Position numbers and translations under genes: made by a program. The notes under the pieces are model-generated. The model had not been told where the DNA came from. It saw nothing but the letters and a program-made list of their open reading frames with translations, and ran no database searches. This document shows, in pieces, positions 17,577 to 26,078 of a stretch of 64,000 nucleotides of DNA. This DNA comes from Geomobilimonas luticola. GTDB taxonomy: Bacteria > Desulfobacterota > Desulfuromonadia > Geobacterales > Geobacteraceae. The stretch covers positions 46,850 to 110,849 of the forward strand of contig NZ_JAHCVK010000009.1 of NCBI RefSeq assembly GCF_018476905.1. Direction: 5' to 3'. How positions within the stretch are numbered: the stretch's first letter is position 1; every line of letters begins with the position of its first letter.

Positions 17577-18170
17577 CTATGCATGACGGGAAACGAAGTC
17601 CATGATACCAGTCAGGGTCATTTCCACGGCGATTGCCGTCAGGATCATTCCCATCAGCCGTTCCAGGGCGATCAATCCCCGGTCTCCCAGAAACCGCTCC
17701 AGTTCTCCCGAGAGAAGCAGCACGCAGCCGGTGGCCAGCCAGGCAACGATGAGTGCCAGAAGCCATTCCGGCCAGCGGAGGGGTTCCCTGCTTGCCAGCA
17801 GCATGACGGTCGCCAGCGCCGAAGGGCCGGCTATATAGGGAATTGCCAGGGGGACGACGAACGGCTCGCGATTCGTGATGCGCTCTTCGAATCCGGCCTG
17901 GCTCGGAAAGATCATCTTGATGGCGATCAGGAGGAGGATTATCCCCCCGGCGATGGTGAGGGAGGGGCCGGAGATGTGGAGAAGCTTGAGAAGCTGGGGG
18001 CCCAGGAAGAGGAACAGGACCAGTACGCCGAGGGCAATGAACAGTTCCCGCACGATGACCGGTCTCCACCGTTCGGCGGGAACATCCTTTAACGCCGCTA
18101 TGAAAAACGGGATGTTCCCCAGGGGATCGAGGACCAGTATGAGCAGGATTATGGTGGAAATCAGGGTCAT
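17577..18170 (-). CDS. MarC-family integral membrane protein
   Basis: 197 residues with six predicted transmembrane helices. The N-terminus contains the signature LVLDPLGNIPFFI, and AIPYIAGPSALATVMLL is the second conserved segment of the MarC/UPF0056 (YhgN/YchE) family. The members are inner-membrane proteins of unresolved function; an amino acid exporter role has been suggested for some. AAAGG lies 10 nt upstream. It lies 57 nt behind a short coding region on the same strand. Confidence 0.9.
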   Translation of the reverse strand: MTLISTIILLILVLDPLGNIPFFIAALKDVPAERWRPVIVRELFIALGVLVLFLFLGPQLLKLLHISGPSLTIAGGIILLLIAIKMIFPSQAGFEERITNREPFVVPLAIPYIAGPSALATVMLLASREPLRWPEWLLALIVAWLATGCVLLLSGELERFLGDRGLIALERLMGMILTAIAVEMTLTGIMDFVSRHA

Positions 18171-18226
18171 GGTGATGCCGGCCTTTCACGGCAGGGTCAC
18201 GGAGAGTAGCAGCCTGTTGGCGGTTT

Positions 18227-18505
18227 TCACGTCCTTGGTTCGGTCCTGGTGATCATACTGAGATGGTCGAGCCCCAGCAGCTCCTTTGCGTCTTTCATGG
18301 CGGAGGCGTAACCCTCCCTGCAGTGTTGCAGGATTCTATTCGGCGTGCCGTCCTCCTGCCACGGCCAGCCGGTCCGCACCAGCATGATCAGGAGCATTTC
18401 AAGCTCATCCCGCCTTTTCCGCAGTCCGGCTATCTCGTCTGCCGCCTCGGCCATAAGCGACCGGTCCTGAGGACCAGCTTTCAACCGTTCCAGAATATCC
18501 GACAT
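18227..18505 (-). CDS. Small helical protein, unknown function
   Basis: 92 residues from ATG 18505 (GGAGGA 5 nt upstream). It reads MSDILERLKAGPQDRSLMAE followed by AADEIAGLRKRRDELE, an amphipathic helical layout typical of small phage-derived or plasmid-derived proteins that occur in many genomes. The C-terminal half has a GWPWQEDGTP turn. It is immediately downstream of a lipoprotein gene (28 nt gap) and probably in the same transcript. No function can be assigned. Confidence 0.7.
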   Translation of the reverse strand: MSDILERLKAGPQDRSLMAEAADEIAGLRKRRDELEMLLIMLVRTGWPWQEDGTPNRILQHCREGYASAMKDAKELLGLDHLSMITRTEPRT

Positions 18506-18532
18506 GGCACTCCTCCGATCCGTCGTCACGCC

Positions 18533-19201
18533 TTATTCTTCCACTCTCCGCTTTTCATAGCTCGGCCAGAATTCGCCGTTGAGCGCCCTGACAAGCGCCA
18601 TGAGTATCTGGTCCTGCTTTTCACGGGGGTAGTTGTAGCCGCCGCTGACGCTGCCGTTGCTGCCGAGGCTCAGACCTCCCACGGTCCAGCTTCCCCACGA
18701 GGAGTTGCTCCAGGTGGTGGCGCCGCTGGCGGTCTCCCAGAGCTTGGCGCTTATCCGGCCGTCCACCTTGGCCTTGACATTGGCCGAAAGCGCTTTCAGG
18801 TCGGTGGCAAACTTGACATCGGATTGGGGCTCCGACAACTCGACGGTGCCGGTTATTACCGCTGCCACGCCAAACTGGTCGCCGATGGCCTTGATGGCCT
18901 TGAAGTCGAGTTCCTCGTATCCCGCCTCTTTCAGGACGGTTGCCTGGCTACCGAGTTCCAGGATGCGGATCCCCGGCTGCGCCCCGTGGAGGTTGTCGAT
19001 GAATTTTCTCGTGGCGTCGGCTCCCAGCCTTGGTGGCCGCGAAGCGAACTCGACCAGGCCAATTGCCGGGTAATTTGCCAGGTCGACGCGGGGGGGGAGG
19101 GTGACCGTCACTGTCCGTGCGCAGCCGGCAAGTGCCAGTACTGCTACTGCAAGGGCCGACAGCCGTAATCTCTTCCTCAACGAAAACGGTGCCATCTTCA
19201 T
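18533..19201 (-). CDS. Outer-membrane-type lipoprotein, unknown function
   Basis: 222 residues from ATG 19201, preceded by AAGGAG; a further ATG at 19216 would place that RBS inside the coding region. Signal peptide with lipobox LAGC at about residue 27. The mature part has VAAVITGTVELSEPQSDVKF and VDGRISAKLWETASGATTWS, the pattern of proteins with a CsgG/LpoB-like assembly fold, and a Gly/Ser-rich patch WTVGGLSLGSNGSVSGGY. It may assist envelope assembly, but this is inference. Confidence 0.7.
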   Translation of the reverse strand: MKMAPFSLRKRLRLSALAVAVLALAGCARTVTVTLPPRVDLANYPAIGLVEFASRPPRLGADATRKFIDNLHGAQPGIRILELGSQATVLKEAGYEELDFKAIKAIGDQFGVAAVITGTVELSEPQSDVKFATDLKALSANVKAKVDGRISAKLWETASGATTWSNSSWGSWTVGGLSLGSNGSVSGGYNYPREKQDQILMALVRALNGEFWPSYEKRRVEE

Positions 19202-19336
19202 GCGTTGCTCCTTCATTAAGGGTATACGCCATGTGTTAGCAGGATTTTAACGTAAAAGCAAGAAAATGGGGGTGAAACGGATATTGTTGAGGCGGGGCTG
19301 GCGAGGGAACATGGGGATGGGTGTGACGTAAAAACA

Positions 19337-19370
19337 AAAGACCCCGGCTGTCAGGCGACCGGGGTCTTTT
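19337..19370. terminator. Bidirectional terminator, fumarase side
   Basis: GACCCCGG (19340-19347) pairs with CCGGGGTC (19359-19366), with A and T runs outside. It lies just after the fumarase stop on the minus strand. Confidence 0.8.
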
Positions 19371-19386
19371 GTCGTTAGCCGTGAAG

Positions 19387-21012
19387 TTACAGCCCGAGCT
19401 GCTTGAAGAAGTCATTCCCCTTGTCATCCACCAGGATGAATGCCGGGAAGTCCTCCACCTCGATCTTCCAGACCGCCTCCATCCCCAGTTCGGGGAAGTC
19501 GATGCATTCTACCTTCTTGATGTTCTCTTCGGCCAGCACCGCTGCCGGTCCACCGATGGATCCAAGATAGAACCCGCCGTATTTCTTGCAGGCATCAGTT
19601 ACCTGCTGGCTCCGGTTCCCCTTGGCGATCATGATGAGCGAACCGCCTTTGGACTGGAGTTCGTCCACGTAGCTGTCCATCCTGCCGGCCGTGGTGGGGC
19701 CGAAGGAGCCGGATGCCTTCCCTTTCGGGGTCTTGGCCGGGCCAGCGTAGTAGATCGGGTGTTTGAGGAGGTATTCGGGGAGCGGTTTGCCGGCGTCCAT
19801 GATCTCCTTGAACTTGGCGTGGGCGATGTCGCGGCCGACGACGATGGTGCCGTTCAGGAGCAACGGGGTGGAGACCGGGTGCTTGGAGAGCTCGGCCAGG
19901 ATCTCTTTCATTGGCTTGTTGAGGTCGATTTTCACGCCATGTCCGTGCTTGCCCCGGTACTGCTCGGGGATGAGGCGGCCGGGGTTACGGTCCATTTCCT
20001 CGACGAACAGTCCGTCCTTGGTGATCTTTGCCTTGATGTTACGGTCGGCGGAGCAGGAGACCGCCATGCCGACAGGGCAGGAGGCACCGTGGCGCGGCAG
20101 ACGGATGACCCGGATGTCGTGGGCGAAGTACTTGCCGCCGAACTGGGCGCCGATACCGAGTTTCTGTGCTGCGACCAGGAGCTTGTTCTCCAGTTCGATA
20201 TCCCGGAACGCCTGGCCGTGCTCATTCCCCGTGGTGGGGAGGGCGTCCAGGTCGTGGGCGGAAGCGAGTTTGACGGTCTTCATGCAGGCGTCTGCCGATG
20301 TGCCGCCGACAACGATGGCGATGTGATAGGGGGGACAGGCGGCGGTCCCCAGATACTTCATCTTGTCGACGAGGAACTTCTCCAGTTTTTCAGGGGTAAG
20401 GAGCGCCTTGGTCTCCTGGAAGAGCATGGTCTTGTTGGCGGAACCGCCACCCTTGGCCATGAAGAGGAACTTGTAGTAATCGCCGTCGGTGGCCATGATA
20501 TCGATCTGGGCCGGCAGGTTGGTGCCGGTGTTCTTCTCTTCGTACATGTCCAGGGCCACGGTCTGGGAGTAGCGGAGGTTTTCCTCGGTGTAGGTCTTGT
20601 AGATACCCTTGCTGAGCCACTCCTCGTCTTTAACGCCGGTCCAGACCTGCTGGCCCTTTTTGGCGACGACGGTGGCGGTGCCGGTGTCCTGGCAGACGGG
20701 GAGCTCGAAGTTGGCGGCGATCTCCGCGTTGCGCAGGAACGCCATGGCAACGCCCTTGTCGTTCATTGATGCTTCCGGGTCGCGGAGGATCTTGGCCACC
20801 TGCTCGTTATGCTCGGGGCGGAGGAGGAAAGAGACGTCCCGCATCGCCTCATTGGCCAGGATGGAGAGCGCCTCGGGACAGACCCTGACCACATCCTTGC
20901 CGGCAAACTTGTCCACTTCCACGTATTTCTCCGAGCCTTCGATCTTGCGGTACTTGGTCTCGTCTTTGCCAAGGGGAAACGGGTCCTGATACTTGAATTC
21001 GGGAGTTGCCAT
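19387..21012 (-). CDS. fumA: Fumarate hydratase class I, [4Fe-4S], FumA/B type
   Basis: 541 residues from ATG 21012 (GAAAGGAG upstream); the frame is open 44 codons further but without an RBS. The N-terminal domain carries [14 protein letters not shown] and [11 protein letters not shown], the second Cys being a cluster ligand candidate. [16 protein letters not shown] and [10 protein letters not shown] follow, and the C-terminal domain has [15 protein letters not shown] and [12 protein letters not shown]. It is a single-chain enzyme of the usual FumA length, interconverting fumarate and malate in the citric acid cycle, oxygen-sensitive and cytoplasmic. The upstream region has a set of related CATACT half-sites, see 21108-21228. 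Confidence 0.95.
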   Translation of the reverse strand: MATPEFKYQDPFPLGKDETKYRKIEGSEKYVEVDKFAGKDVVRVCPEALSILANEAMRDVSFLLRPEHNEQVAKILRDPEASMNDKGVAMAFLRNAEIAANFELPVCQDTGTATVVAKKGQQVWTGVKDEEWLSKGIYKTYTEENLRYSQTVALDMYEEKNTGTNLPAQIDIMATDGDYYKFLFMAKGGGSANKTMLFQETKALLTPEKLEKFLVDKMKYLGTAACPPYHIAIVVGGTSADACMKTVKLASAHDLDALPTTGNEHGQAFRDIELENKLLVAAQKLGIGAQFGGKYFAHDIRVIRLPRHGASCPVGMAVSCSADRNIKAKITKDGLFVEEMDRNPGRLIPEQYRGKHGHGVKIDLNKPMKEILAELSKHPVSTPLLLNGTIVVGRDIAHAKFKEIMDAGKPLPEYLLKHPIYYAGPAKTPKGKASGSFGPTTAGRMDSYVDELQSKGGSLIMIAKGNRSQQVTDACKKYGGFYLGSIGGPAAVLAEENIKKVECIDFPELGMEAVWKIEVEDFPAFILVDDKGNDFFKQLGL

Positions 21013-21107
21013 AATCTGTGAATCTCCTTTCCGTGGGATATGAACTGCAGAGGAATTGCTTTGCGTTCGATACTCTTCGCCGGGAAGAGGTGACAGGGGC
21101 GGACGGA

Positions 21108-21228
21108 CATACTGCAAAGTGTATACAGTATGCTGTCCCGTCATACTATTGGAAAAATTTGATTTTGTCGAGAGAGAATTGAAGCATAAAAAGAGCAGTA
21201 GTATGTCATCTTTTTAAAGGTATACTAC
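21108..21228. promoter_or_regulatory. Inverted repeats in the fumarase upstream region
   Basis: CATACTG (21108-21114) and CAGTATG (21126-21132) form one inverted repeat; GTAGTAT (21198-21204) and ATACTAC (21222-21228) form a second. A single CATACTA lies between them. All share a CATACT/AGTATG core. They occupy the 254-bp divergent space between fumA and a membrane protein gene. A dimeric regulator could bind here; the regulator is unknown. Confidence 0.4.
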
Positions 21229-21266
21229 GTTACAACTATGCAGAGCAAGGGATGGGAGAATCGTCC

Positions 21267-21593
21267 ATGGTGATGGAATTCTTCGAAAAACTTCCGAGAT
21301 GGGTAATTGTGACGAGTGGGGTGTTTCTGATAGGTGTGATCGGTGCCGTCGACTATCTGACCGGGGATTACTCCGTGCTTGTTTTTTATGCCCTGCCGAT
21401 TTTCCTCGTTACCTGGTTTGCCCGCCTCTGGCCGGGAATAGCCCTTTGCTTCCTTGCGGGAGTCGCGCGGTTCAGCGCTGATCTGTCGCTCACTGAAAGC
21501 GGGAGCCACCACATCTGGAATGCAGTACAGGATATGATGTTCCTTCTCATCGTTGCGGTGCTCATCGCTTTCCTGCACAGGGCTCTGGAGTAA
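21267..21593 (+). CDS. Small membrane protein with three predicted helices
   Basis: 108 residues from ATG 21267 (GGGAG 8 nt upstream; an ATG at 21252 is possible). Three hydrophobic segments (VIVTSGVFLIGVIGAVDYL, VLVFYALPIFLVTWF, MMFLLIVAVLIAFLH) alternate with short loops. The motif DYLTGDYSVLVFYALPIFLV is the start of the membrane part found in front of GGDEF and histidine kinase domains. Here it stops after about 110 residues, so it may be a free-standing sensor remnant or truncated. Divergent from fumA. Confidence 0.7.
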   Translation: MVMEFFEKLPRWVIVTSGVFLIGVIGAVDYLTGDYSVLVFYALPIFLVTWFARLWPGIALCFLAGVARFSADLSLTESGSHHIWNAVQDMMFLLIVAVLIAFLHRALE

Positions 21594-21635
21594 GGACGCT
21601 GTCGCGGTAGGCCTGGCCCCTCCCGGATTTTGAAC

Positions 21636-21674
21636 GAAAAAAAGCGCGGAGCATGGAGCTTCGCGCTTTTTTTC
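21636..21674. terminator. Terminator after hcp
   Basis: AGCGCG (21643-21648) and CGCGCT (21662-21667) with seven T's on the plus strand and seven A's outside on the left. It serves both the membrane protein gene and hcp, which converge here. Confidence 0.8.
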
Positions 21675-21693
21675 ATACCATGGAAACCGCTGT

Positions 21694-23346
21694 CTACTGG
21701 CCCAGGGCCACCTTGAGGTCTGCTTCCGGGGTGGTGATGGGGCCGAGGTTGAAGTTTTCCACCAGGAAGTTGAGGACGTTGGGGGTGATGAAGGCCGGCA
21801 GGGCCGGGCCGATCTTGATGTTCTTGATCCCCAGGTGGAGAAGCGACAGGAGGATGACTACTGCCTTCTGCTCGTACCAGGAGAGGATGATGGAGAGCGG
21901 CAGGTCGTTGACGCCGCAGTTGAAGGCGCCGGCCAGGGCCAGGGCGATCTGCAGGGCCGAGTAGGCGTCGTTGCACTGCCCCACGTCCAGAAGTCGCGGG
22001 ATGCCGCCGATGTCGCCGAACTCCAGCTTGTTGAAGCGGTACTTGCCGCAGGCCAGGGTCAGGATGACGCAATCGCTCGGGACCTTCTCCGCCAGTTCAG
22101 TGTAGTAGTTGCGTCCCGGTTTGGCGCCGTCGCAGCCGCCGATGAGGAAGAAGTGCTTGATGGCGCCCGCCTTCACCCCGTCAATGACCTTGTCGGCGAC
22201 GCCGAGGACGGCATCATGGCCGAAGCCGGTGAGGATCTCCTTGTCCGGAGCATCGGCGAGGTCGGGGCATTCCAGGGCCTTGTTGATTACCTCGCTGAAG
22301 TTCCAGCCGGTGATGTGCTTGATACCGGGCCACCCCACCTGTCCCCAAGAGAAGAGGCGGTCCTTGTAGGAGTCGGCCGGCCGCTGGATGCAGTTGGTGT
22401 TGAAGATGATGGCGCCGGGGAAGTTGGGGAACTCCTTGTGCTGGTCCTGCCATGCGCCGCCAAAGTTACCGTAGAGATGGGAGTACTTCTTCAGTTCCGG
22501 GTAGGCGTGGGCCGGAAGCATCTCGCCATGGGTGTAGATGTCGATCCCTTTCCCCTCGGTCTGCTTCAGGAGCTCTTCCAGCATGCGCAGGTCGTGGCCG
22601 GAGACGAGAATTCCCTTGTTCTTCCTGGTGCCGAGCTGGACCTTGGTCGGGACCGGCTTGCCGTAGTGGGCGATGTGCCCCTCGTTGAGCATCCCCATTA
22701 CCTTGATGTTCAGCTTGCCGCACTCCATGGCGAGGCCGACGAAGTCCATGAGCCCCTTGGAGGTGTCAGCGGTGGCGGCCAGCGCCTTGTGGAAGAAGGC
22801 GAAGACTTCCTCGTCCTTTTTACCGAGGATGAAGGCGTGGTCCGCATAGGCGGCCATCCCCTTGAGCCCGTAGATGAGGATCTCGATAGCGGAGAGGACG
22901 TCCTGGTCACTGTTTTGGGTGTTGATGCCGTGCTCTTTCCCCTGCTTGACGAGCCCTTCCAGGTTGTCGGCGATGACCCAAGCGGCGGGACCGGTGGTGA
23001 TGGCAGGGGCGCTGGCGCCGTTCTTGGTGCGGTAGGCGGTTTCGTAGATCGCCTTGATCTTTTCCTTGCTGTCGTAGCATTTGCGGAGCTTGCCGGCGAG
23101 GCTGACCGGGTCGAAGTCCACGTTGGTGACGGTGGTGAAGAGACCCTCGATCAGGAACAGGTCGACCGTCTCGTCCTTGGCCCCCAGTTCCCGCGCTTTG
23201 TCGGCGTAGATGGCGATACCTTTCAATCCGTAGAGCATCAGGTCCTGAAGGGCAGCGACTTCCGGATTCTTGCCGCACACACCGATCACTTCGCAGCCGG
23301 TTCCCTTTGCTGCCTGTTCACACTGGTTACAAAACATTTCTGACAT
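21694..23346 (-). CDS. hcp: Hydroxylamine reductase / hybrid-cluster protein
   Basis: 550 residues, RBS AGGAGG 6 nt upstream. The N-terminal Cys motif CNQCEQAAKGTGCEVIGVCG (C6, C9, C18, C24) holds the cubane cluster. Ligands for the hybrid Fe-S-O cluster are visible later: GGCDGAKPG, LTLACGKYRFN and LDVGQCNDAYSAL, with a Glu-containing NDLPLSIILSWYEQ. The enzyme reduces nitric oxide or hydroxylamine in anaerobes and protects against nitrosative stress. It is monocistronic, with a terminator behind it, and its promoter carries a CRP/FNR-type palindrome at 23479. Confidence 0.96.
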   Translation of the reverse strand: MSEMFCNQCEQAAKGTGCEVIGVCGKNPEVAALQDLMLYGLKGIAIYADKARELGAKDETVDLFLIEGLFTTVTNVDFDPVSLAGKLRKCYDSKEKIKAIYETAYRTKNGASAPAITTGPAAWVIADNLEGLVKQGKEHGINTQNSDQDVLSAIEILIYGLKGMAAYADHAFILGKKDEEVFAFFHKALAATADTSKGLMDFVGLAMECGKLNIKVMGMLNEGHIAHYGKPVPTKVQLGTRKNKGILVSGHDLRMLEELLKQTEGKGIDIYTHGEMLPAHAYPELKKYSHLYGNFGGAWQDQHKEFPNFPGAIIFNTNCIQRPADSYKDRLFSWGQVGWPGIKHITGWNFSEVINKALECPDLADAPDKEILTGFGHDAVLGVADKVIDGVKAGAIKHFFLIGGCDGAKPGRNYYTELAEKVPSDCVILTLACGKYRFNKLEFGDIGGIPRLLDVGQCNDAYSALQIALALAGAFNCGVNDLPLSIILSWYEQKAVVILLSLLHLGIKNIKIGPALPAFITPNVLNFLVENFNLGPITTPEADLKVALGQ

Positions 23347-23452
23347 GGACTTCCTCCTTGGTAGAATAGTGGGGGGATTCCCCCGCGTGTAGGTTGAGGG
23401 CTCTTCGATTATAGCCCGTCGGCGTTGTTTTGCAACGTTGCCTGGTACCGAA

Positions 23453-23492
23453 AGTATACCGACCGGATGTCTAAATCCTTGACCTTGGTCAA
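23453..23492 (-). promoter_or_regulatory. hcp promoter with CRP/FNR-family palindrome
   Basis: On the minus strand TTGACC-AA-GGTCAA (23479-23492) is followed after 20 nt by the -10 box TATACT (23453-23458). The palindrome centre falls near -40, the class II activator position, and no proper -35 box is present. HcpR, a CRP/FNR-family regulator of hcp in deltaproteobacteria, is the natural candidate. The plus-strand methyltransferase gene starts 85 nt from the palindrome, so it could be under joint control. Confidence 0.65.
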
Positions 23493-23576
23493 GAGTCAGC
23501 AGAAAGTGAAAATAATGAGGCGTTGCGACGACGAGCGCACGTAGTACGCTGTTGGCAGGGAGAAGGGGGAAGCATC

Positions 23577-24173
23577 ATGGAGAGCGACCGGATCAAATGG
23601 GACGACCGCTACGCGGGGGAGGGACTGGCCATGGGGGAAGCTCCGTCCCGTTTCCTGGCGGAGCGGGTAGGGGAGATACTCTCCCTCTGCCCGGGACGAA
23701 CGGCATTCGATATCGCCTGCGGGGAGGGGCGCAACAGCATCTTCCTGGCCCGTCACGGCTTCCGGGTGACGGGGGTGGACATTTCACCGGTGGGGCTGGC
23801 CAAGGGGAGGGAGCGGGCAACGGCGGAGTCCCTTGTCGTCGATTTTCTGCAGGCCGACCTGGAAACGTACCGCTTCACCGCCACCTACGACCTCATCGTC
23901 AACATCAACTTTCTGCTGCGGGAGCTGATTCCGCCGGCCGTGGCCGCCCTCAATCCCGGCGGGCTGTTCCTCTTCGAATCGATTCTCGATACCCCCACCC
24001 TGCAGGGGTACCATACCAAGCGCTTCCTCCTCCAGCCGGGGGAACTGCGACAGCTGTTCGAGGGCTTTGAAGGGGAGATACTTCAGTGCGAGGAACTTCC
24101 CGACGCGGAAGTCCCCGTGGCCCGGCTGATCTTTCGGAAGATCAAGGCCGGGAACATTGCGACAACCCTGTAA
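23577..24173 (+). CDS. Class I SAM-dependent methyltransferase (TehB-like)
   Basis: 198 residues from ATG 23577, with AAGGGGGA upstream. The N-terminal WDDRYAGEGLAMGEAPSRFL is the helix typical of TehB-like and UbiE-like enzymes. Motif I is AFDIACGEGRNSIFLAR, followed by the acidic end of strand 2, VTGVDISPVGLAK, and DLIVNINFLLRELIPP. It probably methylates a small molecule, and thiopurine or tellurite substrates are known for the family; the actual substrate is open. Divergent from hcp. Confidence 0.85.
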   Translation: MESDRIKWDDRYAGEGLAMGEAPSRFLAERVGEILSLCPGRTAFDIACGEGRNSIFLARHGFRVTGVDISPVGLAKGRERATAESLVVDFLQADLETYRFTATYDLIVNINFLLRELIPPAVAALNPGGLFLFESILDTPTLQGYHTKRFLLQPGELRQLFEGFEGEILQCEELPDAEVPVARLIFRKIKAGNIATTL

Positions 24174-24189
24174 CGAGCAACGACTGAGG

Positions 24190-24600
24190 TCAGGCAAGGG
24201 GTAACAGAGAGATTCCCGCCGGTTTGCGCAGAATATCAAAATGGCTGTCCAGCGTTGCCACTGGGATTTTGGCAGATGCAGCGGCAACGGCGATGAAGCA
24301 GTCCGACAAACCGACCGTCATCCCTTTGCGGCGCAGCTTGTAGGAGAGCTTTCCGGCAGCGGCCCACAACTCGGGTGATTCAGGGATGAAGGTGAATACG
24401 TGCAGGAAATCCTCCAGAACGGCAAGTTCCTTGTCGGACTTGGCTCCCTGCATCAGTTCGGCAAGGATGACGCCGCAGCAGACAACCTGCCCGTCGTCCA
24501 TAAGTTGGCCGACGATGCCGTGATACGGTTCGTTCTTGCGGAAAAATTCAATCCAGACCGAACTGTCGACCAGCACCCTAGCCAAGGCGGCGGTCTCCAT
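24190..24600 (-). CDS. vapC: PIN-domain toxin, VapC type
   Basis: 136 residues. The PIN acidic residues are in place: VLVDSSVWIEFFR (Asp near 11), GVILAELMQG (Glu near 48), GLSDCFIAVAA (Asp near 99) and ATLDSHFDIL (Asp near 116). The family cleaves RNA, often initiator tRNA or 23S rRNA. The start at 24600 overlaps the antitoxin gene by 23 nt, the normal order for VapBC (antitoxin first). A few codons at the N-terminus are uncertain. Confidence 0.88.
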   Translation of the reverse strand: METAALARVLVDSSVWIEFFRKNEPYHGIVGQLMDDGQVVCCGVILAELMQGAKSDKELAVLEDFLHVFTFIPESPELWAAAGKLSYKLRRKGMTVGLSDCFIAVAAASAKIPVATLDSHFDILRKPAGISLLPLA

Positions 24601-24787
24601 GGCGCAGGTCGTCGGCAGTCGTGGTGAACTCCATCTTTCCGGCCATTGCCTTGATGCGGGCCAGCTTGCGCTGGCGGATTTCGTCTTTGACGGCGGTCAG
24701 GACCGCTTCGGTCTTGCTTCTGGCTCCGACCAGCTCCACCAGTTCGGTCAGCAGGTCTTGAGGCAGGGTAACGGTTGCACGTTGCAT
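24578..24787 (-). CDS. vapB: Ribbon-helix-helix antitoxin, VapB type
   Basis: 69 residues from ATG 24787 with AAGGAGG 7 nt upstream. The N-terminus QRATVTLPQDLLTELVELVG is a ribbon-helix-helix DNA-binding fold, and SKTEAVLTAVKDEIRQRK continues it. The C-terminal part (MEFTTTADDLRHGDRR) would wrap around the toxin. It overlaps vapC by 23 nt. RHH antitoxins usually repress their own operon. Confidence 0.85.
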   Translation of the reverse strand: MQRATVTLPQDLLTELVELVGARSKTEAVLTAVKDEIRQRKLARIKAMAGKMEFTTTADDLRHGDRRLG

Positions 24788-24920
24788 GGCAGGCCTCCTT
24801 TTGCACAAATCATGATACTATTTTTGTGCTAGATATCAACACAATATTTGATTTGATAAATATGGTATATAGACCAGAGGTCCGCCATCGCTGTTCGATC
24901 TGCCTGAAAAGATAGCGGTA

Positions 24921-24954
24921 AAAAGCCCCGCATGGAAAATTCATGCGAGGCTTT
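24921..24954 (-). terminator. Terminator after hpnH
   Basis: On the minus strand AAAGCCTCGCATG pairs with CATGCGGGGCTTT (one G-U), followed by TTTTT. It ends the hopanoid operon before the toxin-antitoxin pair. Confidence 0.8.
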
Positions 24955-24980
24955 GTTTGTGGTAAGTATTTTTCAGTTAA

Positions 24981-25979
24981 TTAGGTCAGGTTCCAGACTA
25001 TCATTTCCCAGATATCTTTCCAGTTCTTCCCCACCTCGGTGACCACGGTCGGTTCGAAACCGCAGTGCATCATGCACTGGGCGCACCGCTCGTCCTTGCC
25101 GACCCCGTACTTGCTCCAGTCGGTCTTTTCCATCATCTCCCGGAACGAGGAATAGTGGGTGTCGGTGATGAGGTAGCAGGGGGCCTTCCAGCCGCGGGGG
25201 TTGCGGGTCGGATTCCCCCACGGGGTGCACTCCAGCTTCCGCTCCCCCTTGAGGAACTTGAGGTACATGGGGGTGGAGTAGAAGCGGAACCGCTTGCTCA
25301 TCTCGTAGACCTGCTCGAATTTTCGCTCGATCTCCCGCCGCTCCAGGAAAAGCTTTTCGCCAACCGCCTCGTAGCCGAAGCCGGGAGCCACCAGGATGCC
25401 GTCCACCCCCAGGTCGGTCAGCTGGGAGAAGAGCATCTCGATTTCCACGAGGTCGGTCTCCTTGAAGATGGTGGTGTTGGTGCAGACCCGGAAACCCCGC
25501 TCCTTGGCCTTGGCGATGGCCGCCATGGCGGTCCGGAAGGTCCCCTTCCGCTCCAGGATCCGGTCGTGGGTCTCCTCAAGGCCGTCCATGTGGACGTTGA
25601 GGGTGAAGTTGGGGTGGGGTTCCATGCTCTCCAGGGCCTTTTCCAGGAGCAGGCCGTTGGTGCAGAAATAGATGTGCTTCCCCCGGGCCAGAACCCCCTT
25701 GATGAGGTCGAAGATGGGGGGGTAGAGGAACGGCTCGCCGCCGGTGATGGTGACCACCGGGGCCGGGCATTCGTCGACCGAGGCGAGGCACTCCTCCAGG
25801 GACATTATCTCCTGGATGGTGTCGGCGTACTCGCGTATCCGCCCGCACCCGGAGCAGGCCAGGTTGCAGAGGTGAGTCGGCTCCAGCATCAGTACCAGCG
25901 GGTATTTGTCGATCTTGTTCAGCTTGTTGGCGATGATGTATTTGGTGAGGTCGTAGTTCAGTTTCCAGGGAAAACGCAT
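24981..25979 (-). CDS. hpnH: Adenosyl-hopene transferase HpnH, radical SAM
   Basis: 332 residues. The radical SAM cluster motif is CNLACSGC (C38, C42, C45), preceded by the family's LMLEPTHLC and followed by VVTITGGEPFLYP. The Cys-rich C-terminus CTPWGNPTRNPRGWK ... CYLITD ... CAQCMMHCGFEP matches the HpnH family and its SPASM-like end. HpnH adds 5'-deoxyadenosine to diploptene, the first step to C35 hopanoids. GAAAGG lies upstream. It is the last gene of the shc-hpnA-dxs-hpnH run, with a terminator behind it. Confidence 0.95.
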   Translation of the reverse strand: MRFPWKLNYDLTKYIIANKLNKIDKYPLVLMLEPTHLCNLACSGCGRIREYADTIQEIMSLEECLASVDECPAPVVTITGGEPFLYPPIFDLIKGVLARGKHIYFCTNGLLLEKALESMEPHPNFTLNVHMDGLEETHDRILERKGTFRTAMAAIAKAKERGFRVCTNTTIFKETDLVEIEMLFSQLTDLGVDGILVAPGFGYEAVGEKLFLERREIERKFEQVYEMSKRFRFYSTPMYLKFLKGERKLECTPWGNPTRNPRGWKAPCYLITDTHYSSFREMMEKTDWSKYGVGKDERCAQCMMHCGFEPTVVTEVGKNWKDIWEMIVWNLT

Positions 25980-26006
25980 TGATGAAAAATCCTTTCAATT
26001 CTTTTT

Positions 26007-26058
26007 GACGCGAAGGCGCAGAGACGCAGGGAAAAGCCTTTCTTTGCGCCTCCGCGTC
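26007..26058. repeat. REP-like imperfect palindrome between dxs and hpnH
   Basis: GACGCGAAGGCGCA (26007-26020) pairs with TGCGCCTCCGCGTC (26045-26058) with one mismatch in 14. Such grey, GC-rich gacgcRaaggcgcag elements recur in Geobacter intergenic space. It lies in the 99-bp gap inside the hopanoid operon, and a degenerate relative is seen at about 60805-60830. Confidence 0.65.
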
Positions 26059-26078
26059 TCTGTGTCAGAAGGGTTGAT

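Noticed and set aside
19369..20769. Long open frame antisense to fumarase (466 codons, plus strand)
   Set aside because: It lies wholly opposite a gene with clear fumarase motifs and shows the codon-composition shadow expected of high-GC DNA.
21835..23343. Long open frame antisense to hcp (502 codons, plus strand)
   Set aside because: The minus-strand protein has full Hcp motifs and RBS; the antisense frame has none.
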